Positions 46,656 through 54,833 of a stretch of DNA of 64,000 nucleotides are shown here, piece by piece. A program made the translations under genes and the position numbers. The stretch covers positions 186,001 through 250,000 of the forward strand of contig CANGDH010000002.1 in NCBI GenBank assembly GCA_947452555.1. The letters run 5' to 3'. Each line of letters starts with the position of its first letter. Within the stretch, counting starts at the first letter, position 1. The DNA comes from Bacteroidota bacterium. GTDB lineage: Bacteria; Bacteroidota; Bacteroidia; Chitinophagales; Chitinophagaceae. The notes under the pieces were generated by a model. The model saw only the letters and a list, made by a program, of their open reading frames with translations. It had not been told where the DNA came from and did no database searches.

Positions 46656-47052
46656 AACATGAAAAACACTGCCACCCGGTTCGTGAAACAAAATTCCCTT
46701 TCATGTATTTAGGCATGGCATCAATACAGTAAGCACGATAATTATTGTACATATAAAATTCGTGGATTACTCTGTGGATAGCTATTTGGCAAGCAATAAT
46801 GTGAGTGTTAATTTTGCTTTATAGTTATACCAACTATACCAACAAGGGGGCGAGGATAAAACTTCACCCCTTGTTTTACTATTTATGCCAATAGTAGTTC
46901 CACCATACTGATTTGTTTACTAATATTTTTAATATTCAATTTTTTTGAGGGGGTTAGAAAATAATTATCTAAGGGCTTTGGCATGCCCCACCTATAATAT
47001 ATCACCCCCTGTTTTTCCCTTGTTTGCGTCTGATGCCGTCGACCTTGCGTGA
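46656..47052. other. Noncoding region upstream of the polymerase, candidate origin
   Basis: I find no credible gene in these 397 bp. They hold a tandem 9-bp repeat TATACCAAC TATACCAAC (about 46827-46843), a 9-bp inverted repeat AACAAGGGG / CCCCTTGTT just after it, and TGTGGATAG at 46773-46781, one mismatch from a DnaA box (TTATCCACA on the other strand). Direct repeats, a DnaA-like box and a hairpin in front of a replication gene are what a small origin would show, but the evidence is only suggestive. The promoter of the polymerase gene should also lie here. Confidence 0.4.
46841..46875. terminator. Hairpin in the candidate origin, possible terminator
   Basis: AACAAGGGG (46841-46849) pairs perfectly with CCCCTTGTT (46867-46875) around a 17-nt loop, followed by TTACT. 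The loop is long and the T tract short, so it may be an origin structure rather than a terminator for the integrase transcript. Confidence 0.4.
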
Positions 47053-48558
47053 ATGAAAAACCAAAAACCAAAAACATGGAAAACAAAACCAGTAGTTTTC
47101 CTTCCAAAAAAACTTGATTTGATACAACTTGTCTCTGAAAATATTCCATTTAAGGAGTTTAAAATGGAAAAAGCAGAATACATAATTTCTTTGATATTTG
47201 AAATTCCAGCCAACAATAAAAACATAGATGATAAAAATGGCTTCGTTACAATTAATGCAAAAACGCTAGAAACTATTATATGGGATTATAAAAAGTACTT
47301 AGATTATTTTATTCAAATGGGTGTGCTTGAAACTGATGGATACTATATTAATGGAGAGAAGTCAAAATCCTTTAGAATAAATGAAGCATATAACTCAGAA
47401 GTGATTCCCCAAATTAGAAAAACAAAGAAAGTCGGCTTAAATTATATCGAATTTAAAGGTGGAAAAAAGAAGTACGGACACCTATTTAAATGGTTTGATG
47501 AAAGGCTTACTATTGAAGTAGATGAGGCGGTTAATTATTTACAAGAAGAATTTGCAAATAACATGAAGGGCAATGACAAAAATTCAAATGAGGCGATTGC
47601 TAGGCTTAATCGATCAATTGTAAACGTTTATAAAATACACTATGGGGCATATAATGTAACCATTGATAATAATATAGCTAGGCTGCATTCGCCATTAACA
47701 AACCTTAGGAGTGATCTAAGACCATTTTTAAGATATGATGGTAAGAAACTCGCCAGTATTGATATCAAGAACTCACAACCTTATCTAAGCGCCAGAATTC
47801 TAGATATTGATTTTTGGAGCAGCGCCACACATAAAAATGGGGTGACCGATGTGGTTAATAAGGTTAGTATTGATCAATTAGGATTAAATAAGGAAAGTAT
47901 TCGAGTTAAAGATATAGAAGTATATATTATGATCTGGAAAAAGAATGAAAGTCAATACAGTATTGAGTTACAGACATATTTAAACTTAATACTAACTGGC
48001 GGGCTATATGAGTTCTTCCAACCTTATTTAATACAAGAACTGGGCGAGGAATACCATAACAGAAAACTTGTAAAGCAACAGATACTGATGTGCTTATACT
48101 CAGACAACGTTTATTTCAAACAACCCAAGGCGGCTACAAAGAGAATTTTCGAGCGTCTATTCCCTAATGTATATCGACTATTCAGCATGATAAAAGAACG
48201 TGATAAAAGGCATTTATCTTGGATTCTACAGAGGATTGAGAGCTATGCAATGCTTGAGATCGTAACCAAAAAGATGGCTAAGGATTGTCCAGAAACGCCA
48301 ATATTTACCATTCACGATAGCATATTAACCACAATTGGAAATGAGGATTATGTTGATGAATTCTTGACCCTTGAGCTTACAAAACTTATTGGCCATATGC
48401 CAACATTAAAAGTTGAAAGAGAAGAGAATTGTAATGAAATTAACATGATAGCGTCTTGTCAAAAAGGCGATAACCCACCCATAAGTTTGACCCCCCCTTT
48501 TTACCCTGTTTCTTATGAAGTAGAAGGATCTTTGTATCTTAATAAAATACATTTATGA
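47053..48558 (+). CDS. Compact superfamily A (TV-Pol-like) nucleic acid polymerase
   Basis: In this 501-residue protein, residues 35-115 look like a small winged-helix region (YLDYFIQMGVLETDGYYINGEKSKSFRI). The core has motif A at Asp237 (SIDIKNSQPYLSA). Motif B is Arg337-x3-Lys341-x7-Tyr349 (RKLVKQQILMCLYS), with the exact spacing of E. coli Pol I R754/K758/Y766 and T7 RNA polymerase R627/K631/Y639. A Gln393 helix follows (LQRIESYAMLEIV), then motif C His421-Asp422-Ser423 (FTIHDSILTT). No exonuclease domain is present. HDS is the motif C form of T7-like RNA polymerases, while DNA polymerases usually have HDE. It resembles the TV-Pol mobile-element polymerases proposed as primase-polymerases (from memory). 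Confidence 0.8.
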   Translation: MKNQKPKTWKTKPVVFLPKKLDLIQLVSENIPFKEFKMEKAEYIISLIFEIPANNKNIDDKNGFVTINAKTLETIIWDYKKYLDYFIQMGVLETDGYYINGEKSKSFRINEAYNSEVIPQIRKTKKVGLNYIEFKGGKKKYGHLFKWFDERLTIEVDEAVNYLQEEFANNMKGNDKNSNEAIARLNRSIVNVYKIHYGAYNVTIDNNIARLHSPLTNLRSDLRPFLRYDGKKLASIDIKNSQPYLSARILDIDFWSSATHKNGVTDVVNKVSIDQLGLNKESIRVKDIEVYIMIWKKNESQYSIELQTYLNLILTGGLYEFFQPYLIQELGEEYHNRKLVKQQILMCLYSDNVYFKQPKAATKRIFERLFPNVYRLFSMIKERDKRHLSWILQRIESYAMLEIVTKKMAKDCPETPIFTIHDSILTTIGNEDYVDEFLTLELTKLIGHMPTLKVEREENCNEINMIASCQKGDNPPISLTPPFYPVSYEVEGSLYLNKIHL

Positions 48559-48968
48559 AAGATAAAATCTTAGTTAAAATTGACGGGAGTTGTCATCAGA
48601 ATCCACATGGAGAAATGGGACTTGCTTATATTATTGAGTTCCAGAATGGAGAAACCGTAACGCACAGTGAGGTAGTTGAAGCTAAATATGGTAATACGTT
48701 GATAAGTGCTGAATATAGGACACTGAACCTAGCCCTAGAAAAATTGATAGGGCTTAATTTGACGGGTTCATATATTGAAATTAATACAACTTCAAGTATA
48801 ATTTTAATGCACTTTCTAGGACACGTGAATCCCAACAAAGGCTACTATGTAGGTGATGCACTAAAGGCGATTAAGAACTTAAAAAGATTTAAAAATATAG
48901 TTATTATCAAAGTACAGAGAAAAGATAATATCGAAGTTGTTAATCTATCGAAAAAAATTACAAGCTAA
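48555..48968 (+). CDS. RNase H-like protein with two lost catalytic Asp residues
   Basis: The 137-residue protein opens like RNase HI (KIDGSCHQNPHGEMGLAYII; Asp10 at the same position as in E. coli) and keeps the second acidic residue Glu53 (SAEYRTLNLAL). The third carboxylate is replaced by Asn77 (YIEINTTSSIIL, normally D-S-x-Y). The fourth is probably replaced by Asn130 (NIEVVNLSKK, normally N-x-x-A-D-x-L-A). The start overlaps the polymerase stop (ATGA), so translation is coupled. It may bind RNA-DNA hybrids or primers without cutting, or use altered metal ligands. Confidence 0.7.
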   Translation: MKDKILVKIDGSCHQNPHGEMGLAYIIEFQNGETVTHSEVVEAKYGNTLISAEYRTLNLALEKLIGLNLTGSYIEINTTSSIILMHFLGHVNPNKGYYVGDALKAIKNLKRFKNIVIIKVQRKDNIEVVNLSKKITS

Positions 48969-49074
48969 AATCTTTTTGGGTTGGGTTTGAATTATTGGCT
49001 TTTAAATTTATACTCCTAATTGCACAAACAATATATTAAATAAATTATTAATTTAGAATATAATCTAATGTTAT

Positions 49075-49857
49075 ATGGATAAGTATCTAATAATTACAGA
49101 GAATGATGAGTCTCAGTGGGATGATGAAACTGGCGTAAAATACCACTATCCACCAAAGTACAAGAACAAGATACAAACTGGCGGACTTGTGATATATTAC
49201 AAAGGACGTTTAAAAAATCCTATTTATAGTTCAAAACGTTTGTCAAATGAACCCCACTATTTTGGCACAGGTGAAATTGGGAACATTAAAAAAGAATTAA
49301 ACACAAAAAATTATTTTGCTTCAATATATAATTTTAAGCTTTTTAATGAGGCTGTGGCCTTTAAAAACCAATTTGGTTATTTAGAAAATAAGGCTAATTC
49401 ATTTAGCGGTAATTATTTTAGAGGAAATGGAGTTAGGGAAATTACCAAGGAAGAGTATGATAGAATACTTAAGAATGCAACAATTTTGGATCAAACACTA
49501 AGTGACCCAAGTGCAGACTACAATATAACTCATACAAGTAATATTAGCGAGGGTAAAAAGATTACCATCTATTCTACTAAATATGAACGTAGTAAACAAA
49601 ATAGAGACTTGGCGCTTAAAATTCACGGTTATAGCTGCTGTATCTGTTCTATAAATTTTAAAGAAAAATATGGTGATATTGGCGAGGGCTTTATTCATAT
49701 ACATCATGTAAAACCACTTTATTCGTTAGAAGTAGAGGCAGTTATTGACCCAATGAACTTCCTTGTTCCAGTTTGTCCCAATTGCCATGCAATGATTCAT
49801 AGAAAGAAGGGGCAGATCGTAAGTATTGAAGAGATGAAGAAAATTATAATAAAGTAA
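49075..49857 (+). CDS. HNH endonuclease with N-terminal PUA/EVE-like domain
   Basis: The 260-residue protein has a C-terminal HNH nuclease (about 175-245): CCIC (Cys188/191), IHIHHVKPL (His210/211), Asn228, CPNCHAMIH (Cys234/237, His238/242). The N-terminal part (KYLIITENDESQWDDETG, YHYPPKYKNKIQTGGLVIYYKG) looks like a PUA-like modified-base reader of the kind attached to modification-dependent restriction nucleases. This suggests a type IV restriction or homing function for the element. The N-terminal call is uncertain; the HNH call is firm. Confidence 0.82.
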   Translation: MDKYLIITENDESQWDDETGVKYHYPPKYKNKIQTGGLVIYYKGRLKNPIYSSKRLSNEPHYFGTGEIGNIKKELNTKNYFASIYNFKLFNEAVAFKNQFGYLENKANSFSGNYFRGNGVREITKEEYDRILKNATILDQTLSDPSADYNITHTSNISEGKKITIYSTKYERSKQNRDLALKIHGYSCCICSINFKEKYGDIGEGFIHIHHVKPLYSLEVEAVIDPMNFLVPVCPNCHAMIHRKKGQIVSIEEMKKIIIK

Positions 49858-49900
49858 TTTCTTAGGTAAATTGTCAAGTTTATACTACTTCTCTTTATAT

Positions 49901-50557
49901 TTAAGTTTTAAGTGTCTTTATACTCCAAATAACAGCGATAATTAAATATCTCAGTAAGTATGCAAAAACTAACAAAATCCAAAATATATTGATTGCAATT
50001 TTAATTTGATTCTTTTCACTTAACATTTTTGATATTAACACATCAATTCTTCTTTGTATATCTATTCTATAATTGTAATTAGAGATGGATGCTTCGTAAT
50101 CTTTTTGCTCATCTTCATTAATAGTATATTTATTCAAAAAGGTTTTCAAATCTTCAAATGAATATATTTTATCAATATCATCTAACCAATAATTTAGTTG
50201 CTTCCAAAAAGAATATTTACTGTTATAATCATCATAAAACATTTTGTAATCCTGTGTTAATATTACATTCCAAAATTGAAAACGAGTCTCATATTTTTTC
50301 CCATATCCAACATTATTATAAAAAGTACTACCTCTGTTAAATACAATATATTGAACATCAATTTTCTTATCATATTTTTTTCTAAGATTTTCTATATTAG
50401 AAGTCCACAATGTAGGTGTATTACTTATACTATCTTCTAATGTCTTTTTTTTCGAACTTAAAATAATATTATAACTATAAGTAAATACAAAAGAAAGAAG
50501 TGAAAGAATAATTATTGATAATAAAATTAGAAACTCTTTAGCAATTAATTTTTTCAT
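49901..50557 (-). CDS. Membrane protein of the element, unknown function
   Basis: The 218-residue protein has two membrane segments, near residues 10-32 and 185-212. The charged loop between them (about 150 residues) is predicted to lie outside the cytoplasm, with YNYRIDIQRRIDVLISKMLSEKNQ just before the second helix. I do not recognise a family. It is the last gene of the six-gene leftward operon, 9 bp after the lipoprotein gene. Confidence 0.6.
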   Translation of the reverse strand: MKKLIAKEFLILLSIIILSLLSFVFTYSYNIILSSKKKTLEDSISNTPTLWTSNIENLRKKYDKKIDVQYIVFNRGSTFYNNVGYGKKYETRFQFWNVILTQDYKMFYDDYNSKYSFWKQLNYWLDDIDKIYSFEDLKTFLNKYTINEDEQKDYEASISNYNYRIDIQRRIDVLISKMLSEKNQIKIAINIFWILLVFAYLLRYLIIAVIWSIKTLKT

Positions 50558-50566
50558 GCGTATAAT

Positions 50567-51127
50567 TTAAATATTTATATAAAAATCAACCAATTCACCA
50601 TTTAGTTGAATAACTTTTTCATCTAAATCAAATGTTAAGTCTGAATCATTATCGTCTATCTTTTCAGCTTTAATGCTAGGAAATAATGAATTTAATGAAT
50701 TAACCTTAACTATAAAACAACCTTCAACTTCTTCACGTTTTAATTTACTTTGCAAATTTTTAAATAATAATTTATCTGTTTTAATAACAGATTTTAATAA
50801 AAATGGGCTAGAATTAAAATGGTATGAAGAAACTATTAAACTGTATCCATTTTCAAAATTTACTATATCTATAATTGTTCCATAAATTAAAACATAACCT
50901 TTAGCTGAATCTATTCGATTGTTTAATTCATATGTATAAGTCGAAGAGTCTGTTTCTAAATCATATGCATTATAGATTAGCCTTAGCTTTTCAGAATTTA
51001 TTTTATTTACTGAATCTTTTTTTTGAAACTTTGTTTTATCAGTTTCTGAATTTTCAATATTATTATTCTTATCTTGACCACAAAATGTGAATAAAAATAT
51101 TAGTAAAACAAGAGATGTTTTTTTCAT
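50567..51127 (-). CDS. Lipoprotein of the element, unknown function
   Basis: The 186-residue protein begins with a lipoprotein signal (SLVLLIFLFTFCGQDK, Cys near residue 16). A Lys/Asn/Ser-rich linker follows, then a beta-rich globular part (GYVLIYGTIIDIVNFENGYSLIVSSYHF) that could be an OB-fold-like barrel. Membership of an envelope operon suggests it is anchored in a periplasm-facing membrane leaflet. Confidence 0.65.
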   Translation of the reverse strand: MKKTSLVLLIFLFTFCGQDKNNNIENSETDKTKFQKKDSVNKINSEKLRLIYNAYDLETDSSTYTYELNNRIDSAKGYVLIYGTIIDIVNFENGYSLIVSSYHFNSSPFLLKSVIKTDKLLFKNLQSKLKREEVEGCFIVKVNSLNSLFPSIKAEKIDDNDSDLTFDLDEKVIQLNGELVDFYINI

Positions 51128-51151
51128 ATGATAGTTTGACTTATTAAAAAT

Positions 51152-51919
51152 TTATTGATTAAACTCCTTTTCAGAAATTTTAGAAGTTATCAATCGATCT
51201 TTATTAGACATCAAGCTTCTCTTCATGTCTAAATTTAATTCAAGATCATAAAAAGAAAATTGATAATGAGTGATTTCTTGGTTTCCCTCTATCGTTTTTC
51301 CGGTAAATTCCTTCGTGAATCTTAGTAATTGATCCCCTTTTTTATATATTGGATTTCGTAAAAACCTAACCTTACATTGCTCATTCTCTATTGACTGCCT
51401 GTAGTCCTTTCCATATGCTGTTTTTAAATAATATGTGCCAAGTGGAATGTTTTTCATAGAATATGATTCACCAGCTTTTATGTATGAAATTCTAATGCAA
51501 ATATCATTGGAATTGATAAGTTTAACTATTACGTCAGACTCAAAGCCACACCTTATGTTTAAACTATTGTCAATTTGTGTATCAAATTCTGGTTGTATGT
51601 TTTCACAATTATAATCATCGCCAGTTTTTGCATTTACTTTGCTCCAATTTTTATACTTTTCATGTTCATCTAATGGTTTTAATAAGCTTGTATTTATATA
51701 CCCTTCATCACCATAATAAGTAACTAAAACCCAATCGGTGTTGTTTTCTAATCTAGTGCCCCCTACAACTTCTCCTAGACTAAGTGTTCCTAGAATTTTA
51801 GATTTTGTGTTTGGCTGTGACCTCAAATTTGCACTCTGCCCTATTATTACATAAGAAGTTTCCTGTGAATATCCTTTTATGCAAAAGATAAATAACAAAA
51901 TGGTTATTAGTTGTTTCAT
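51152..51919 (-). CDS. Exported SH3b-domain protein
   Basis: The 255-residue protein has a signal peptide (FIFCIKGYSQE) and a bacterial SH3 domain at about 22-90 (SANLRSQPNTKSKILGTLSLGEVV, WVLVTYYGDEGYINTSLL). The C-terminal 160 residues are a separate domain with NLNIRCGFESDVIVKLI, not recognised. SH3b domains usually bind cell-wall peptides. It lies 3 bp after the J-domain gene in the operon. Confidence 0.8.
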   Translation of the reverse strand: MKQLITILLFIFCIKGYSQETSYVIIGQSANLRSQPNTKSKILGTLSLGEVVGGTRLENNTDWVLVTYYGDEGYINTSLLKPLDEHEKYKNWSKVNAKTGDDYNCENIQPEFDTQIDNSLNIRCGFESDVIVKLINSNDICIRISYIKAGESYSMKNIPLGTYYLKTAYGKDYRQSIENEQCKVRFLRNPIYKKGDQLLRFTKEFTGKTIEGNQEITHYQFSFYDLELNLDMKRSLMSNKDRLITSKISEKEFNQ

Positions 51920-51922
51920 GAT

Positions 51923-52495
51923 TTAGAATTTTATGTCTCCTGTTTTATTGTTTCTAATTTCTTCCTCGGTTTCGTTTTTAGGACTTTGATTGAGGGGTCT
52001 TATAATTGAGTCAGATTTGTGAAAATTTATATCACCAGTATTTAAGCTACTGTCAATATTATCATTAACCTCTGTTTTGTTATATTTATCAATATGTTTA
52101 GAATCAGAATTTAAAAAAAGACTTCCGACAAAATAAATTAGACATATGATTAAATACGAAGCAAATAATCTAAAGGATTTTGAACTTTTGGCCTTTACTA
52201 AAATAGTGGTGGCTTTTTTATTATACTTATGTTCACTATTTTGGGTAGTCTTCTTATACGAAGTTTGCCTAAAAGAATGAGTCTCGTTTTTTACTAAAGT
52301 AGTATCATAAATAATTCTTTTTTGAGGATCTGATAAAATCAGGTATATTAAATTTATTTGTTTGAACTTATTCTCAAAACCTATATCTCCTTGATTTTTA
52401 TCTGGATGATACTTATTAGCTAACTTTCTATAAGCCTTTTTTATTTCATCTTGAGTTGAACCTTCATTTATTTCAAAAATTTGATAATAATTCAT
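51923..52495 (-). CDS. Membrane-anchored J-domain protein
   Basis: Residues 1-65 of 190 form a J domain (MNYYQIFEINEGSTQDEIKK, KYHPDKN with HPD at 30-32, ILSDPQKRIIYD). One membrane helix follows at about 104-122 (LFASYLIICLIYFVGSLFLN), then a polar tail. There is no zinc-finger or substrate domain of DnaJ. It should recruit DnaK to the membrane for some client, perhaps the exported or membrane proteins encoded beside it. Confidence 0.88.
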   Translation of the reverse strand: MNYYQIFEINEGSTQDEIKKAYRKLANKYHPDKNQGDIGFENKFKQINLIYLILSDPQKRIIYDTTLVKNETHSFRQTSYKKTTQNSEHKYNKKATTILVKAKSSKSFRLFASYLIICLIYFVGSLFLNSDSKHIDKYNKTEVNDNIDSSLNTGDINFHKSDSIIRPLNQSPKNETEEEIRNNKTGDIKF

Positions 52496-52504
52496 TTTTT
52501 AGAT

Positions 52505-52681
52505 TTATCTAGAACATACCCCACATTTCCCACCTTCTTTTGCACAATGTTTACAATACTTGCAATTCTTACATGCTCGACAATTTTTTGAACCTGTACA
52601 GGTTGCGAATGCAACTTTAGTTACTCCACTATATGATAGGGCTAGCGTAGAAACAAATACAAGCATAATTATTTTTATCAT
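52505..52681 (-). CDS. 58-residue exported Cys-rich peptide
   Basis: An ATG at 52681 opens a 58-codon frame ending at 52505. The N-terminal 26 residues form a signal peptide (MIKIIMLVFVSTLALSYS, then a VAFA-type site). The mature peptide of about 30 residues has eight Cys in CxxC runs (CRACKNCKYCKHC, then CGVC). The pattern would suit metal binding or disulfide bonds. It lies 9 bp before the J-domain gene and 67 bp after the 463-residue protein gene, in the same direction, so it is part of the operon. Confidence 0.75.
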   Translation of the reverse strand: MIKIIMLVFVSTLALSYSGVTKVAFATCTGSKNCRACKNCKYCKHCAKEGGKCGVCSR

Positions 52682-52748
52682 CTCGCTTATTTTTTAATTA
52701 CTTGAATTTATGAAATTAGAAGGATTTGTCATATGATTTTGGCGATTT

Positions 52749-54140
52749 TTAATAATTTGACTCCTCAAATACCACTTTAGTCCTATCTAATTTAATTACC
52801 TTTTCTTCGTTTCTCTCCCCTGATATGTAATAATACTGCGCCCATTCCTCATCTATCTGTTTTAAAAAAGCCTCTTTGATTCTTGAACACTTTTCGCTCA
52901 TAGAATTTGAATATGGATTGGCAAGCTCTTCTATACTCGACCTAAGTGACTCAAAATCAGTCCTTGAGGATACTCTTGAATATATATCTAAAAGCTCTTT
53001 TTTGTACTCAGGGAGGTCTTTAAAATAGATCCCCTTAGGCTTACTTAAAAAGAAGAGATAGACGGTTTTTTGAAGCGGGGTTAATTTAACCTCAATATTA
53101 TAGTCTTTAAGATAAATTCCCCCAACTGGCGAGATTATCAATTCACTAATTTTAGGCTGGATATTAGTATGTAGGTCCTTTAATAACGATAACATTTTCC
53201 CCTCTAAGCCCAGTCGCTCGGGGGATACCTTTTCAATAAGTGTAAGCATTGTTTTTAAGGTATGGGCTTTACCATTATTTTTTAAGAGCCTCTCAAGTTC
53301 TTTTTTAAATCCACTACTAACCTCAACTGGCGCTTCTAGCTTTTCTGGATTAGATTCTTCGTCATCGGAACTAAGCCTAAATTGTTTGCTAAATTGAATT
53401 CCATGATATCTTTTATCATAAGGTGCTGATACAATCCATAAATAATAATTAATCGCCTCCTCTATGTCTTTTAAACTGTCTTCTGGCAAATAATATACAC
53501 TATAGGTGTACTCATTTTCATTCCATTTTTTTAGCTTAATAAAACAAGGCCTGTCTAAAACATCGTTTTTAAAAAGTTTGCCAATTATATTATCGATTAA
53601 CAATGTTTCTTTTATTTCCGACAACCTGCAGTTGGTTAAATTCCTAGGGTTTAACTGTGGAAAATAATAAGAAATTATATCTTCTGCATCTTCTAGGCTA
53701 ATCGTATCTAAATCCCCTACGTATAAAAAATCAAGACGTTTTTTAATCAATGCTGCTTCGATCTCGACTTTGTGTTGTTTTATATACTCATTGATCAATG
53801 GAGAGAACTGGGGTTCATAATACACCACTATATTGTGGTCAGGCAATAGCTCCCTTTCGCTAATAATAGAATCGGGTTGTTCTTTAATCTCTTGCCCCCT
53901 TGGGTCAATTAGGGAAACTATACTTTTCTTTTTTACTTCCTTTCTTTTTGAATATTTGAGTATAAGAGTGGATAGTTCACTATTAACCTTCTTGATTATA
54001 TCAAGCAGCTTACTGGCGTTTCTATTATTAAAATGATGCTCAAGTATAGTTAAAATGATCAAGGGAATGACTGTTACAATTATAAATGCAGCAAGAATAA
54101 AGCCAAGTATGATTGCTATTATCTTGTTTATCATTCGCAT
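52749..54140 (-). CDS. Membrane-anchored protein with helical C-terminal domain
   Basis: The 463-residue protein has one long hydrophobic segment at residues 5-34 and a large cytoplasmic part. A middle domain contains DFLYVGDLDTISLEDAEDIISYYFPQ. The C-terminal domain (about 355-460) contains LTPLQKTVYLFFLSKPKGIYF, EKCSRIKEAFLKQIDEEWA and YYISGERNEEKVIKL, which I recall as a recurring Bacteroidota pattern of unknown role that could be a winged-helix domain. It is the first gene of the leftward operon and is divergent from the gene at 54239. Confidence 0.65.
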   Translation of the reverse strand: MRMINKIIAIILGFILAAFIIVTVIPLIILTILEHHFNNRNASKLLDIIKKVNSELSTLILKYSKRKEVKKKSIVSLIDPRGQEIKEQPDSIISERELLPDHNIVVYYEPQFSPLINEYIKQHKVEIEAALIKKRLDFLYVGDLDTISLEDAEDIISYYFPQLNPRNLTNCRLSEIKETLLIDNIIGKLFKNDVLDRPCFIKLKKWNENEYTYSVYYLPEDSLKDIEEAINYYLWIVSAPYDKRYHGIQFSKQFRLSSDDEESNPEKLEAPVEVSSGFKKELERLLKNNGKAHTLKTMLTLIEKVSPERLGLEGKMLSLLKDLHTNIQPKISELIISPVGGIYLKDYNIEVKLTPLQKTVYLFFLSKPKGIYFKDLPEYKKELLDIYSRVSSRTDFESLRSSIEELANPYSNSMSEKCSRIKEAFLKQIDEEWAQYYYISGERNEEKVIKLDRTKVVFEESNY

Positions 54141-54238
54141 AGGTATTGCTTTTTATTTTGTTTATGAAATAACTGCAAGCTTGCAAAAAGCTTATTTATT
54201 TATAATGAATTGTGACATTTGATATAAATATAATCAAT

Positions 54239-54757
54239 ATGAGATTTAAAAAAATCATTACACTTGTTATTTTTATTGTTATTAGTAAAACTATTATTGC
54301 ACAGTCTGAAAAAGACTCCTTCATTGATACAAGGATCAAAAAACTCTTAGATTCAAAAAACGTAAACTATTCGATTACAAAAAATGGCGACTTTAAAATA
54401 AATTTAATTACCCAAGAAGCTCCTAAAGAGCGAACTCAAAGAATTTATATTTATTCAAAAAAAGAATCTTATCGTGACTTTGAAATTTTAAATATTGAAA
54501 GTGTTGGTTTTAAAATTCCTAAAAACAGCATAAAGACTCCAGTACTTATTGATTTACTTAAAAAAAATGGTACAATTAAAATCGGAGCTTGGTCTATGTA
54601 TGAATATAATAGCGATCCTGATAACTATTCATTTAGTTTCGAAATTAAGGTTGCTAATAACATAAGTGCTGAGGAGTTGGTTACGCTATTCAATTTCGTT
54701 GGTTTTCAGGCCGATGAAAAAGAAAAGCTTTGGGGAAACGGTTTGGATGAAAATTAA
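54239..54757 (+). CDS. Exported protein of the element, unknown function
   Basis: Read from the Met of MRFKKIITLVIFIVISKTIIA, a clear signal peptide; an ATG nine codons upstream (54212) is also in frame. The 172-residue product has a mixed alpha/beta mature part (QRIYIYSKKESYRDFEILNIES, YSFSFEIKVANNISAEELVTLFNFVGFQADEKEK). I do not recognise it. It starts the rightward set of small genes, 98 bp from the divergent operon. Confidence 0.65.
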   Translation: MRFKKIITLVIFIVISKTIIAQSEKDSFIDTRIKKLLDSKNVNYSITKNGDFKINLITQEAPKERTQRIYIYSKKESYRDFEILNIESVGFKIPKNSIKTPVLIDLLKKNGTIKIGAWSMYEYNSDPDNYSFSFEIKVANNISAEELVTLFNFVGFQADEKEKLWGNGLDEN

Positions 54758-54833
54758 TTTTTTCTTTATTATTTAAAAACAAGCATATGTTACTTATTAT
54801 TATTTACTTATTGTTTATTTTGCTTCTAGAAAA

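Noticed and set aside
46883-47225. Antisense open frames at the start of the polymerase gene
   Set aside because: They overlap a better supported gene and the candidate origin, and their products show no conserved pattern.
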